Source of the DNA: SMWN01 sp965261165
GTDB lineage: Bacteria > Pseudomonadota > Gammaproteobacteria > Eutrophobiales > Eutrophobiaceae
Length of the DNA: 64,000 nt
Assembly: GCA_965261165.1 (NCBI GenBank)
Contig: OZ253445.1
Span: forward strand, 1,550,001-1,614,000
Direction: 5' to 3'
The notes beneath the pieces are model-generated. The model ran no database searches and was not told the origin of the DNA. It saw nothing but the letters and a program-made list of their open reading frames with translations. Numbering within the stretch: position 1 is the first letter of the stretch; each line of letters begins with the position of its first letter. A program made the translations under genes and the position numbers. Of this stretch, positions 27,291 to 35,509 are shown piece by piece.

Positions 27291-27581
27291 ACGTCAAAAT
27301 ACTGCCGATAGCAAATAAAGATTTACTTAATGGTTATCATTTTTATGAGCAACAAAAAATCGGATTAGGCAGTTATTTTTTAGGTAGTTTATTTTCTGAT
27401 ATTGATTTTTTCTTATTATAGTGGCATTCATCCAATATTTTTCAGCCATTATCATCGCCTGTTATCAAAGCGATTTCCATTTGCTATTTATTACACGATG
27501 TAAAAACAGAATATCATTGTTTATGCGGTGTTGGATTGTCGTAAAAACTCAGCATGGATAAAAGGCAGGTTTGAATTATGA
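27287..27581 (+). pseudogene. RelE/ParE-family toxin, inactivated
   Basis: The frame opens MNVKILPIANKDLLNGYHFY and stops at 27419-27421. In the next frame it continues SGIHPIFFSHYHRLLSKRFP then FAIYYTM, meets a TAA at 27501-27503, and resumes in the same frame QNIIVYAVLDCRKNSAWIKG to a stop overlapping the hsdM start. The joined reading is a normal ParE toxin of about 97 residues. One frameshift and one nonsense codon make it dead. Confidence 0.8.
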
Positions 27582-29002
27582 CCAATATATCAGGCATCGT
27601 TAAATCCGCACGCAAAATAATGCGTCAAGACACGGGCACGGGCAGTGATGAGTTGCGGATATTGCAACTCGGCTGGATGTTGTTTCTGAAAATATTTAGC
27701 GACAAAGACAAAGAACTGGAGCTAATACAGGAAGGCTATATTTCCCCTATCCCCGAGGCGTTGCACTGGGACGAGTGGGCGGGTAATGACGAAGGCATAA
27801 CCGGGGATAAATTGCTGAAATTTGTCGATCAAACCCTATTTCCCACACTGGCACACATTGACCTTTCTACCAGCAATAAACGCGCCTTGCTGGTGCATGA
27901 AGTGTTTGCCAATAACTACAATTATATGAAATCGGGTATTCACTTGCGCCAAGTGATTAACAAGCTCAACGAGATAAACTTTAACAACAGCAAAGACAAA
28001 CATATTTTTGGGCAAATTTACGAAACCTTTTTAAGCGAGCTACAAAGTGCTGGAACACTGGGCGAATTTTACACCCCACGCGCCATCACCGAACTATTAG
28101 CCGAACTGACCAACCCCCAGGCAGGTGAAAAAGTGCTGGATCCAGCCTGTGGCACAGGTGGCTATCTTACCGCCGCTTTAGAACATCTCAAAACCAGTGC
28201 CAACACCGTGGCAGACCGTGATGCTCTGCAAAACAATGTGATGGGTTGGGAATACAAGCCCTTGCCTTATTTGCTGGGCAATACCAATCTGATTTTGCAC
28301 GACATCAACACCCCCAATATTCAATTTGGTGATTCATTAGCCAAACCGCTCACCGAATACCGCCAAAAAGACCGAGTGGATATTATTCTTGCCAATCCGC
28401 CGTTTGGTGGCGTGGTGTCGAATAATAACGAAAACAACTTTCCGCAAACCTACCGCACCAAAGAATCAGCAGACCTGTTTTTAATTTTGATGATACACCT
28501 GCTCAAAGACGGTGGCAGAGCAGCGATTGTTTTGCCTGATGGTTCGCTTACTGGCGATGGCGTAAAACAGCGCATCCGCCAAAAACTGCTGGAAGACTGC
28601 AATCTACACACCATCATCCGCCTGCCCAATTCGGTATTTCAACCCTATGCCTCAGTTGCCACCAATTTATTGTTTTTTAGTAAGGGCGAGTCAACCAAAA
28701 AAGTCTGGTATTTTGAACACAAATTGCCTGAGGCTTATAAAACCTATTCTAAAACCAAACCGATACAGCTTGCCGAGTTTGACAGCCTCAAAAAATGGTG
28801 GAAAAAACGCCAGGCGACCAAACACGCATGGCAAGTGGACATCAAAACCATCAAAGCCAACGGCTACAACCTTGACATTAAAAACCCACATCAGCCAAAA
28901 GAAGAAAAGCAATACAGCAGTAGCGAACTGTTGGATTTACTGCATCAATCCTTTGCTAAGGGTGACGATCTATTAGAACAGTTGCGTACAGAGTTGGCGT
29001 AG
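27578..29002 (+). CDS. hsdM: Type I restriction enzyme, modification (M) subunit
   Basis: A 474-residue HsdM. An N-terminal helical region (DELRILQLGWMLFLKIFSDK) precedes the methyltransferase domain with motif I DPACGTGG (about 187-194) and motif IV NPPFGG (about 273-278). It methylates adenine at the target set by HsdS. Its ATG overlaps the end of the toxin pseudogene as ATGA. Base composition is visibly richer in G and C than the preceding 24000-27300 genes. A 690-base repeat-rich gap separates it from the next gene. Confidence 0.95.
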   Translation: MTNISGIVKSARKIMRQDTGTGSDELRILQLGWMLFLKIFSDKDKELELIQEGYISPIPEALHWDEWAGNDEGITGDKLLKFVDQTLFPTLAHIDLSTSNKRALLVHEVFANNYNYMKSGIHLRQVINKLNEINFNNSKDKHIFGQIYETFLSELQSAGTLGEFYTPRAITELLAELTNPQAGEKVLDPACGTGGYLTAALEHLKTSANTVADRDALQNNVMGWEYKPLPYLLGNTNLILHDINTPNIQFGDSLAKPLTEYRQKDRVDIILANPPFGGVVSNNNENNFPQTYRTKESADLFLILMIHLLKDGGRAAIVLPDGSLTGDGVKQRIRQKLLEDCNLHTIIRLPNSVFQPYASVATNLLFFSKGESTKKVWYFEHKLPEAYKTYSKTKPIQLAEFDSLKKWWKKRQATKHAWQVDIKTIKANGYNLDIKNPHQPKEEKQYSSSELLDLLHQSFAKGDDLLEQLRTELA

Positions 29003-29077
29003 TGAAGGAATTAAGTACATTTCATACCGAGATGAAGCAAGGCATTCTCTGCCTGCTGTATAGGGAATTGAGCTGGT

Positions 29078-29160
29078 GAGACTGTGCAAAAATTTAATAT
29101 TCGTCGTTCCTGCGAAAGAGACTGTGCAAGAAACCCTCGCCAGTTCGTGTTACAGGGGGA
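29078..29160. repeat. MITE fragment with gagactgtgc ends
   Basis: Two gagactgtgcaa motifs (29078 and about 29120) with CGTTCCTGCGAAAG between, then gaaaccctcgccag. The same pieces recur at 29514-29661 and 44560-44679, so this is a rearranged copy of that small element. Nearby attcctgcgaaggcaggaat (29249-29268) is a short palindrome of the same repeat class. Confidence 0.6.
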
Positions 29161-29401
29161 AACCCAAATCGACCAGATGGTTTATAAACTTTATGGTCTT
29201 ACCGGTGATGGGCTAAAAATTATTGAGAATAACGCCACTCCTGCCCCCGTCATTCCTGCGAAGGCAGGAATCCAGTGACTAATGCCATAAGCCACAAACA
29301 AGCCGCCGTTTACATTACTGGCAAGTAAGCCTAATGGCAACCTTATACACTGGCGTTACCTGTGGGAATCCTTGCCTGTTTGCTGGATTCCTGCCTTCGC
29401 A

Positions 29402-29503
29402 GGAATGACGGGGGTGCTGGAATGACGGGGGTGCAGGAATGACGGGGGTGCAGGAATGACGGGGGTGCAGGAATGACGGGGGTGCAGGAATGACGGGGGT
29501 GCG
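29402..29503. repeat. Six 17-bp tandem repeats
   Basis: The unit ggaatgacgggggtgca is repeated six times without spacers (29402, 29419, 29436, 29453, 29470, 29487), with changes only in the last base of the outer copies. It grows out of the palindromic attcctgccttcgcaggaatgacg repeat at about 29388. It is non-coding and lies between hsdM and the DUF1016 gene. Confidence 0.9.
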
Positions 29504-29513
29504 AGAATGGAAA

Positions 29514-29661
29514 ATATTGGATTTTTGCACAATCTCTTTCGCAGGAACAACCAATATTGAATTTTTGCACAGTCTCGAAAGCAGGAACCCAGTAAAATAG
29601 CCAAACCTGCAAGGGTTTTCCACATGTAACGCGAGCCGACGAGGGTTTCTTGCATAGTCTC
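29514..29661 (-). mobile_element. MITE, rearranged copy
   Basis: Read on the minus strand it starts gagactatgcaagaaaccct and passes through ttacatgtggaaaacccttg and gggttcctgctt, shared with 44560-44679. It then contains two successive gaga(c/t)tgtgcaaaaat ends. It appears to be two nested or tandem partial copies. Confidence 0.65.
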
Positions 29662-29690
29662 TGGCGCCATTATCCTTTGTTCAAATTGGG

Positions 29691-30290
29691 ATGAATCAGA
29701 TGAGCAAGAAACTAACGCATAGACAGGATCAACAGTTTGAGGAAATATTAGGGCAAATCCAAACTGCAAAACAGCAGGCTTTACAACAGGTTAATAAAAC
29801 GCTGGTGCAACTTTACTGGGATATTGGAAATTATGTTGCAAAACAGGTGACAGTCGCTAATTGGGGGAAAAGCACGGTTGAGCAATTAGCCGCATTTATC
29901 CAGAAAAAAGAGCCTAATATCGGCGGCTTCACTGCCAGTAATATTTGGCGAATGAGGCAATTTTATGAAACTTATAAGCAAAATGAAAAACTCGCCACAC
30001 TGTGGCGAGAAATTCCATGGAGCCATAATCGCCGTATCATGACAATCAAAACGCTTGAAGAGCGGGAGTTTTATCTGGAGGCATTAGACCAAAGCGAAAA
30101 ACTCCTCCACGAAAACCCCAGCATTGGTGTGTTGCTGTGCCGTGAAAAAGATGATGAAGTCGTTAAACTGGCACTTAACCGCTCATTAAGCCCGACCGTT
30201 ATTGCTGACTATGAAACCAGGTTGATTCCTAAAGAATTGCTTCGTAAAAAGCTGAATGAGTTTTACGCTTTGTTGGAAGGTGGGGAGTGA
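29691..30290 (+). CDS. DUF1016 (YhcG-like) protein lacking its nuclease core
   Basis: 199 residues against roughly 340-370 for YhcG relatives. Residues 1-130 match the DUF1016 N-terminal domain (LVQLYWDIGNYVAKQ, FTASNIWRMRQFYETY, IPWSHNRRIM). After EEREFYLEALD the sequence jumps to the family's C-terminal end (LHENPSIGVLLCREKDDEVV). The PD-(D/E)xK part, normally containing a VIELK-type motif, is absent with the frame kept. A likely cause is recombination between the two similar 'FYLxALD' stretches. The product is probably not a nuclease. The gene overlaps hsdS by 4 bases. A TTG or other upstream start cannot be excluded. Confidence 0.8.
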   Translation: MNQMSKKLTHRQDQQFEEILGQIQTAKQQALQQVNKTLVQLYWDIGNYVAKQVTVANWGKSTVEQLAAFIQKKEPNIGGFTASNIWRMRQFYETYKQNEKLATLWREIPWSHNRRIMTIKTLEEREFYLEALDQSEKLLHENPSIGVLLCREKDDEVVKLALNRSLSPTVIADYETRLIPKELLRKKLNEFYALLEGGE

Positions 30291-31655
30291 TGGAAGAATG
30301 GAAAAAAATCAAAATTGGCGAATTTCTGTTCGAGCGTAAAGGGAAATACAAGCCAGATGATGAAATTATTACCGGATTGAAGCGTATCCACAAAATAGAC
30401 TTTTCAGGAAATTTTCATATTGTACAGAAACCAAGTAAAACCAATATGATTTTAATAAATCCGAATGATTTCGTCATTTCTGGAATAGGTATTCATAATG
30501 GCTCAATGGGCGTTTATAACGGCAAGGAAAATGTCGTGGCAACTATTCATTACTCATCATATACCTTTGATACAGAAAAAATTAGTGTTGAATATTTTAA
30601 GCGTTTCCTGAAAAGCACAGAATTTATTGATTTAATAAATCCGCTGGTCAGAGGAGGTATGCGACCAGAAATTAAAGCAAAGCATCTTTTGCCGTTAGAA
30701 ATTAATCTGCCTAATTTGGAAAAGCAAAAAGAAATTGTAGCGTATTTCAAAAGCATAGAAACCGAAGACAGGGAGCTCAAACAAGAACTCACCCACCAAC
30801 AAAGCCTACTAAAAAAACTCCGTCAGCAGATATTACAAGAAGCGATAGAGGGCAAGCTCAGTCAGGATTGGCGAGCAAAAAACCCAAATGCCGAGCCTGC
30901 CGGTAAACTGTTAAAACGCATACAGGCAGAAAAACAACAACTGATCAAAGACAAAAAAATCAAAAATCAAAAACCACTGCCCGCAATTAGCGAAGCAGAA
31001 AAACCGTTTGAATTGCCCGAGGGGTGGGCGTGGTGTCGATTGGGGAAAATAACTAATATTGTGCGGGGTGGATCACCTAGACCCGCCGGAGACTTGCGTT
31101 ATTATCAAGGCAATATTCCATTTTTAAAGGTGGCTAATTTAACGGCATCAACAGAAATATACTTAAACAAACATACATATACAATCAAGGAAGCGGGGCT
31201 TCATAAGACACGAAAAGTCCCCAAAAATACGTTGATGCTAACAAATAGTGGGGCGACATTAGGGATCCCAAAAATATGCGGATTTGAAACTACTTTTAAT
31301 GATGGGATTGCCGCTTTTATCCATATGAATGAAGAACTGTATAAACCATATTTCTATTACGTTTTATTGTCAAAAACACGGTGGTTTTTAGATGAGGTTT
31401 CACGGGGGCAGGGACAGCCAAATTTGAATACTGATATTATTGGAGAAACTGTCATATTCCTCCCCCCCGCTCGCCGAACAAAAAGCCATCGTTGCCAAAG
31501 TTGAAAAACTACTCTCCCTCTGTGACCAACTACAAGCCCAAATCACCCAAAACCAAAGCCACGCCGAGGGCTTGATGCAAGCGGTATTAACAGCGACTTT
31601 TAGCCAGGGTAACGACAAAGCGAAGCAGATGGTGTTGCATGGGAATACACGATAG
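30287..31655 (+). pseudogene. hsdS: Type I specificity (S) subunit gene, frameshifted at a C7 tract
   Basis: HsdS sets the DNA target of the type I enzyme. The first frame (30287-31504, 405 residues) contains target-recognition domain 1, a conserved helical spacer (LEKQKEIVAYFKSIE, ILQEAIEGKLSQDWRA) and most of domain 2. It leaves frame at CCCCCCC (31462-31468), giving FLPPARRTKS and a stop. The other frame reads PPLAEQKAIVAKVEKLLSLC to a normal end at 31655. With C6 the two join as one protein of about 455 residues. Whether this is a phase-OFF state, a fixed mutation or a sequence error cannot be settled here. Confidence 0.85.
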
Positions 31656-31796
31656 GAATACGCAAGCATTAATTATTAGCACTTTTGTGACAAATGGTAG
31701 ATTTTTCTAACGAATGGATCAAATGAGCGCTTTGCATAGTTCGAAAAATAGTCGGAAGCGGGGCTTTACCGATTTTCCCCCGGCAAAATCGGCATG

Positions 31797-32412
31797 GAGT
31801 TATTGTCAAAAGTGGTGTTTCCGCATCTGAATTAAGCGGCGATCGGGTCAACGTCTTTCACCTCGATTCCATCGCTAAATTCTATTCCTGTAATCACTTT
31901 CGCGAGGCAGTCAAACCCGCGCAGGCGACGCCAGTTTCCCTCGGCACACATGCCCAGCTTGAACATCATATGCAGCATGCCATCGCGTGAGAGGCAGCCC
32001 TTTGATCGTTTGGTTCGATGACGGATGCGGTGCGGCGAGTTCACCGAGCCGGTGCCGAAGGTAGATTCAATCGGGTTGCGGGTGCGGATGCTCTGCCAGT
32101 GCCTGGCGGGAAAGTCGTAGAATGCCATCAGCTCCTCGCGGTCTTTGGCGCGCCGGTCGGTGTACTGCCCAAGGCAGGCATACCGCTCGGCCTCGACCGC
32201 CTGGTGGATCAGTTTCTGTGCTCCGGCTTGTAACCGTTCATTCAACGGAGCTGTACTCGCTTCTCGATATTCAAATTCAACCACGTTATTCTTGCTCATG
32301 GTGGTGTATCCTATGGGTGGCTTGATTGTGTGATAACTTCCAATCAACCAGCCAATCAACCAGATACGCCGCTTTTTTTCAATTGCCTAAACACTAGATT
32401 CGGTTATAACTC
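31797..32412 (-). mobile_element. IS256-family element, internally deleted (copy B)
   Basis: The ends are gagttattgtcaaaa and, inverted, gttataactc. The minus strand has one open frame (32359-31832) joining the transposase N-terminus (MSKNNVVEFEYREAST, LQAGAQKLIHQAVEAERYAC) directly to its C-terminus (DREELMAFYDFPARHWQSIR, NPIESTFGTG, SRDGMLHMMFKLGMCAEGNW). The middle, including most of the catalytic domain, is deleted. It lies 140 bases behind hsdS and runs into sprT. Confidence 0.85.
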
Positions 32413-32926
32413 CTATTTTTAACGTTAGTTCTTCATTGCATTTTTTACAATGATAACGCGCCCGACTATTTTGAATCTTATTATGTCGACGACTGGTTAT
32501 CTCATGCGTCATACATGAACAGTGATATTCATGCCGCTGATACACTCTTACTGGAATTCCCTCAAGGTCATAATCACAGGTTCGACTGGCATCAGCACCA
32601 AATGCTTGCATGACTCCGCACCATTCGCTGCCATGCGGGCGACACCGTTTAAACATTATGTCTGTAATATAATGTGCAACTTCATGTGGAATTGTGGTTT
32701 CCAAACTATCCTCAAAGTATTTTGCAAAGATATAGGGATTGTATCGAATCACACGCTGATTCCATTTTCTCCGATACATCCCTGAAATACGCCCTTTCAA
32801 ATCGAAATCAACGGTTATGGGTTTAAAATTTCGTTGATAGATCTTACTAGCTTCGTCAATAAAGAAGTTAGTCTTCTCAATGACGAATTTTTCCTGAAAA
32901 TCATCGATGGGTTTTATCATGATCAA
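32387..32926 (-). CDS. sprT: SprT family zinc metalloprotease-like protein, C-terminus altered by an IS
   Basis: A 179-residue SprT-like protein with the metal-binding HEVAH (81-85) and a C-terminal zinc ribbon (YHCSC ... YHCKKC). The last eight or so residues (GVITESSV) and the stop are encoded by the terminal repeat of the neighbouring IS256 remnant, so the original C-terminus is lost just after the zinc ribbon. The core and zinc ligands remain, so the protein may still fold. Cellular role of bacterial SprT is poorly defined. Confidence 0.85.
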   Translation of the reverse strand: MIMIKPIDDFQEKFVIEKTNFFIDEASKIYQRNFKPITVDFDLKGRISGMYRRKWNQRVIRYNPYIFAKYFEDSLETTIPHEVAHYITDIMFKRCRPHGSEWCGVMQAFGADASRTCDYDLEGIPVRVYQRHEYHCSCMTHEITSRRHNKIQNSRARYHCKKCNEELTLKIGVITESSV

Positions 32927-32966
32927 ATTTGGTATACCTTGCTTGGCATTTTAAATTGAATAATTC

Positions 32967-34121
32967 TCAATTCGTAACAATTGATAATTTATTGTTTATC
33001 AAACCTATACATTGCTTGCCAGACATAAATGCTGTTAGCGCATCACCGATTAATGGTTTTCTCCAGCCACTTCGCAATAGCGATTCTTCCTGGTTTTGAA
33101 CAAATGACTGTAATTCCTTTTTGGTGGCTAGCGCGGAGTGGTTTATCTCATGGAGTTGCGCTTGTAATCTGACTATTACTGAGAGTGCGTCGACCAATGC
33201 CTCCTGCTGCTCAGTCAGTTTCTCGCTCTGAATTTGTTTCGCTAAGGGTTCTGGCGACAGTTGCTGTGCGCTACGAATTATTTCTAATAAATCTTCACCA
33301 TAATTTTTAACAAACCGGTCTTGTATTCCCTTAATCTTCCTCAAAGCATTTAAATTTTCTGGAAGTAATTGTGCCATATCAACAATAGCATCATCTTTCA
33401 CCAACCAATTTCTCGGTCTATTTACTTGTCTTGCGACGATCTCTCGCCACGCAGCTAATTTCTGTAGAACAGTCAGCCTTTTTCCTTTTAATTTTTTTGC
33501 CTCACGGATTTTTTTCCAGATATGTTCAGGGTTTGGTTGATAGCGTTCTGGATCTTCCAATTCAGAAAATTCTTTTTCCAACCAGCTAAGTCGATCCAGT
33601 TTCTCGAGTTTTTCAATAAATTGCACATAGGCTACGGCAAGATAAGTAACATCGTTGATCGCATATTCAAGCTGGCCTTGTTTCAGAGGACGTTGCTTCC
33701 AGTCTGACCGTGTAAATGCCTTGCCAAGCTCGACATCTAGCAATTGGTGTACCAGATTCGCGTAGCCAATTTGTTCCGCATAACCAAGCAGAGGCGCGGC
33801 AATCTGCGTATCAAAAATGGGTGTTGGTACTGAACCTTTGAGGTTGAAAAATATTTCTAGATCCTGGTGTACTGAATGAAAGACTTTAGTAATAGATTCG
33901 TCATAAAGTATCTCGAAAAATGGTTCCAGATCAGTTATTGCAATGGGATCAATAATCGCAGCGATATCTGCATTCGCAATCTGTATCAAACAGAGCTCTG
34001 GAAAATACGTCTGTGTTCTCTCAAATTCAGTATCAATGGCTAACCATGAACTGCTCTTTAATTTTTCGCATAATTTGTTCAGATCTTCTTCATTTTCGAT
34101 CGTCAAAAATGTTTTATTCAT
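32967..34121 (-). CDS. rnd: Ribonuclease D
   Basis: A 384-residue RNase D. The 3'-5' exonuclease domain carries the DEDD residues in LAIDTEFERT, VFHSVHQDLEIF and YAINDVTYLAVAY. An HRDC domain follows (KLAAWREIVARQVNRPRNWL). It trims 3' ends of tRNA precursors and other small RNAs. Length and domain order are standard. Confidence 0.95.
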   Translation of the reverse strand: MNKTFLTIENEEDLNKLCEKLKSSSWLAIDTEFERTQTYFPELCLIQIANADIAAIIDPIAITDLEPFFEILYDESITKVFHSVHQDLEIFFNLKGSVPTPIFDTQIAAPLLGYAEQIGYANLVHQLLDVELGKAFTRSDWKQRPLKQGQLEYAINDVTYLAVAYVQFIEKLEKLDRLSWLEKEFSELEDPERYQPNPEHIWKKIREAKKLKGKRLTVLQKLAAWREIVARQVNRPRNWLVKDDAIVDMAQLLPENLNALRKIKGIQDRFVKNYGEDLLEIIRSAQQLSPEPLAKQIQSEKLTEQQEALVDALSVIVRLQAQLHEINHSALATKKELQSFVQNQEESLLRSGWRKPLIGDALTAFMSGKQCIGLINNKLSIVTN

Positions 34122-34146
34122 AAATATTATTTTAAACTCTACTTAG

Positions 34147-35509
34147 CTACGTTGATTGAGAGGGCATCTGTTTATAAAGATGAAATACCATTGCACCCAG
34201 AATCAATACGCCAAATATCAGCACACCCCACAATAAGATTCTACGCCATGGAATTTCAAGCTCTGCCTTTAATGCGTTATCCCTCATTAAACTTACTTCT
34301 ACACCAAGCTCGGCCTGACCAACCAGGTTTTCTTCCTGATCTTCTGTCAATACATTCATCAGGGCATCGATGGGTTTGCCTGGAGGATCAATCTGTCCAT
34401 TGCCATAAGCCAATGTAAATGGTGCCTGCCCTCTAGCCAAAAAATACAACTCATCTGGCACCCATGCAAATTCAAGTATGGGTAATTTATCCCCCAAGCC
34501 ATCTTGCGTTTTTACTTCTAACTGCCAGAATTGATCAGTCGTTGAAGAGATATCAATCTCGCCGCTTTCGATTGAATTCTCTTTTACCTGCAAATTATAT
34601 ATCAGGCCTGTATAACGACGACGCCATTTAGATTTTTCATTATTGCGTGATTTAATGTCAGCTTCTATTAACGTGTTCGTCTCTGGCAAAACAATGCTGA
34701 TTCTATCCAGACGAAACTGACCGCCTAAATCGAAATTATAGATCTGCTTTTCACTATCTGTCAGTTGCCCGTTAACCGTTAAATATTTTCTTTGGTCACT
34801 AATCCAAATCGTATTCAACCACGCTTTGATATTTTTTATTTGTGTGCCGTTACTATTATCTTTCCATGAGAAATGAATATATTTGATATTTTTCCCAGCT
34901 ATCGTTCTAGGCAATTTAATCTTGTTCTTATGTAACTTATGAAGTCCATAGTCAAGTTCAGCAATGGAAAAATTATCTGTTAATGATGTCCAATGATTCA
35001 AGTTATCACTGTATTGCAACCTTGCCTGCTTGATAAAATCACCTTCGACACCGATTAATTCAAATTCAAGTTCATCAATTGTCTGCTTAACGTGACTTAC
35101 GTCGATGATATAACTTCGTATATCGGCATTTTCAGTCGTAGAGAAATTTTCATTTTTGGTAATCTTAATAATGGCACCATCATCGGCCACGATGATCTCA
35201 GGATTAATCGCTGTTCCCGTCAATGGGAAAAATGCCAAATCTAGATATATTCTTTCTTTTTCCTGGTTTGACTGAGGTCGCCTGATAGCATGAGGCACAC
35301 GTTTTTTCACTATTAAAAACACGGATGCCTCCCAAATCTTGTCTGACAGTCTTTTGATAGATTGCTTTTGGAAGATCCAGTTTATATATTGCAGCACTGC
35401 CATCCGTTTGCAATTCATAAGCACTGGCGAATTGCTCGAGTTCAGGTTCCGCTGCCATCGCCGCTGTCATAAAGAACAGTATGCTTATTACGATAAGATT
35501 CTTATTCAT
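34147..35509 (-). pseudogene. DUF3999 protein gene with a one-base frameshift
   Basis: The first frame (from 35509) begins MNKNLIVISILFFMTAAMAA, a signal peptide, and runs to GGIRVFNSEKTCAS. The correct continuation KRVPHAIRRPQSNQEKERIY lies in the next frame and stays open to 34147. Removing one A from the A6 run (+ strand T6 at 35302-35307) joins them into a normal DUF3999 protein of about 450 residues with a C-terminal membrane helix (ILLWGVLIFGVLILGAMVF). It overlaps the DUF2339 gene by 4 bases. Sequence error, slippage site and true loss are all possible. Confidence 0.8.

Noticed and set aside
29402..29503. CRISPR or iteron-type origin
   Set aside because: The 17-bp units have no spacers, no nearby replication or cas gene, and derive from the local palindromic repeat.
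29315..29769. Three overlapping minus-strand frames encoding His/Pro-rich repeats
   Set aside because: They are translations of the 17-bp DNA repeat and MITE pieces in all three frames, with no start signal and no protein-like composition.
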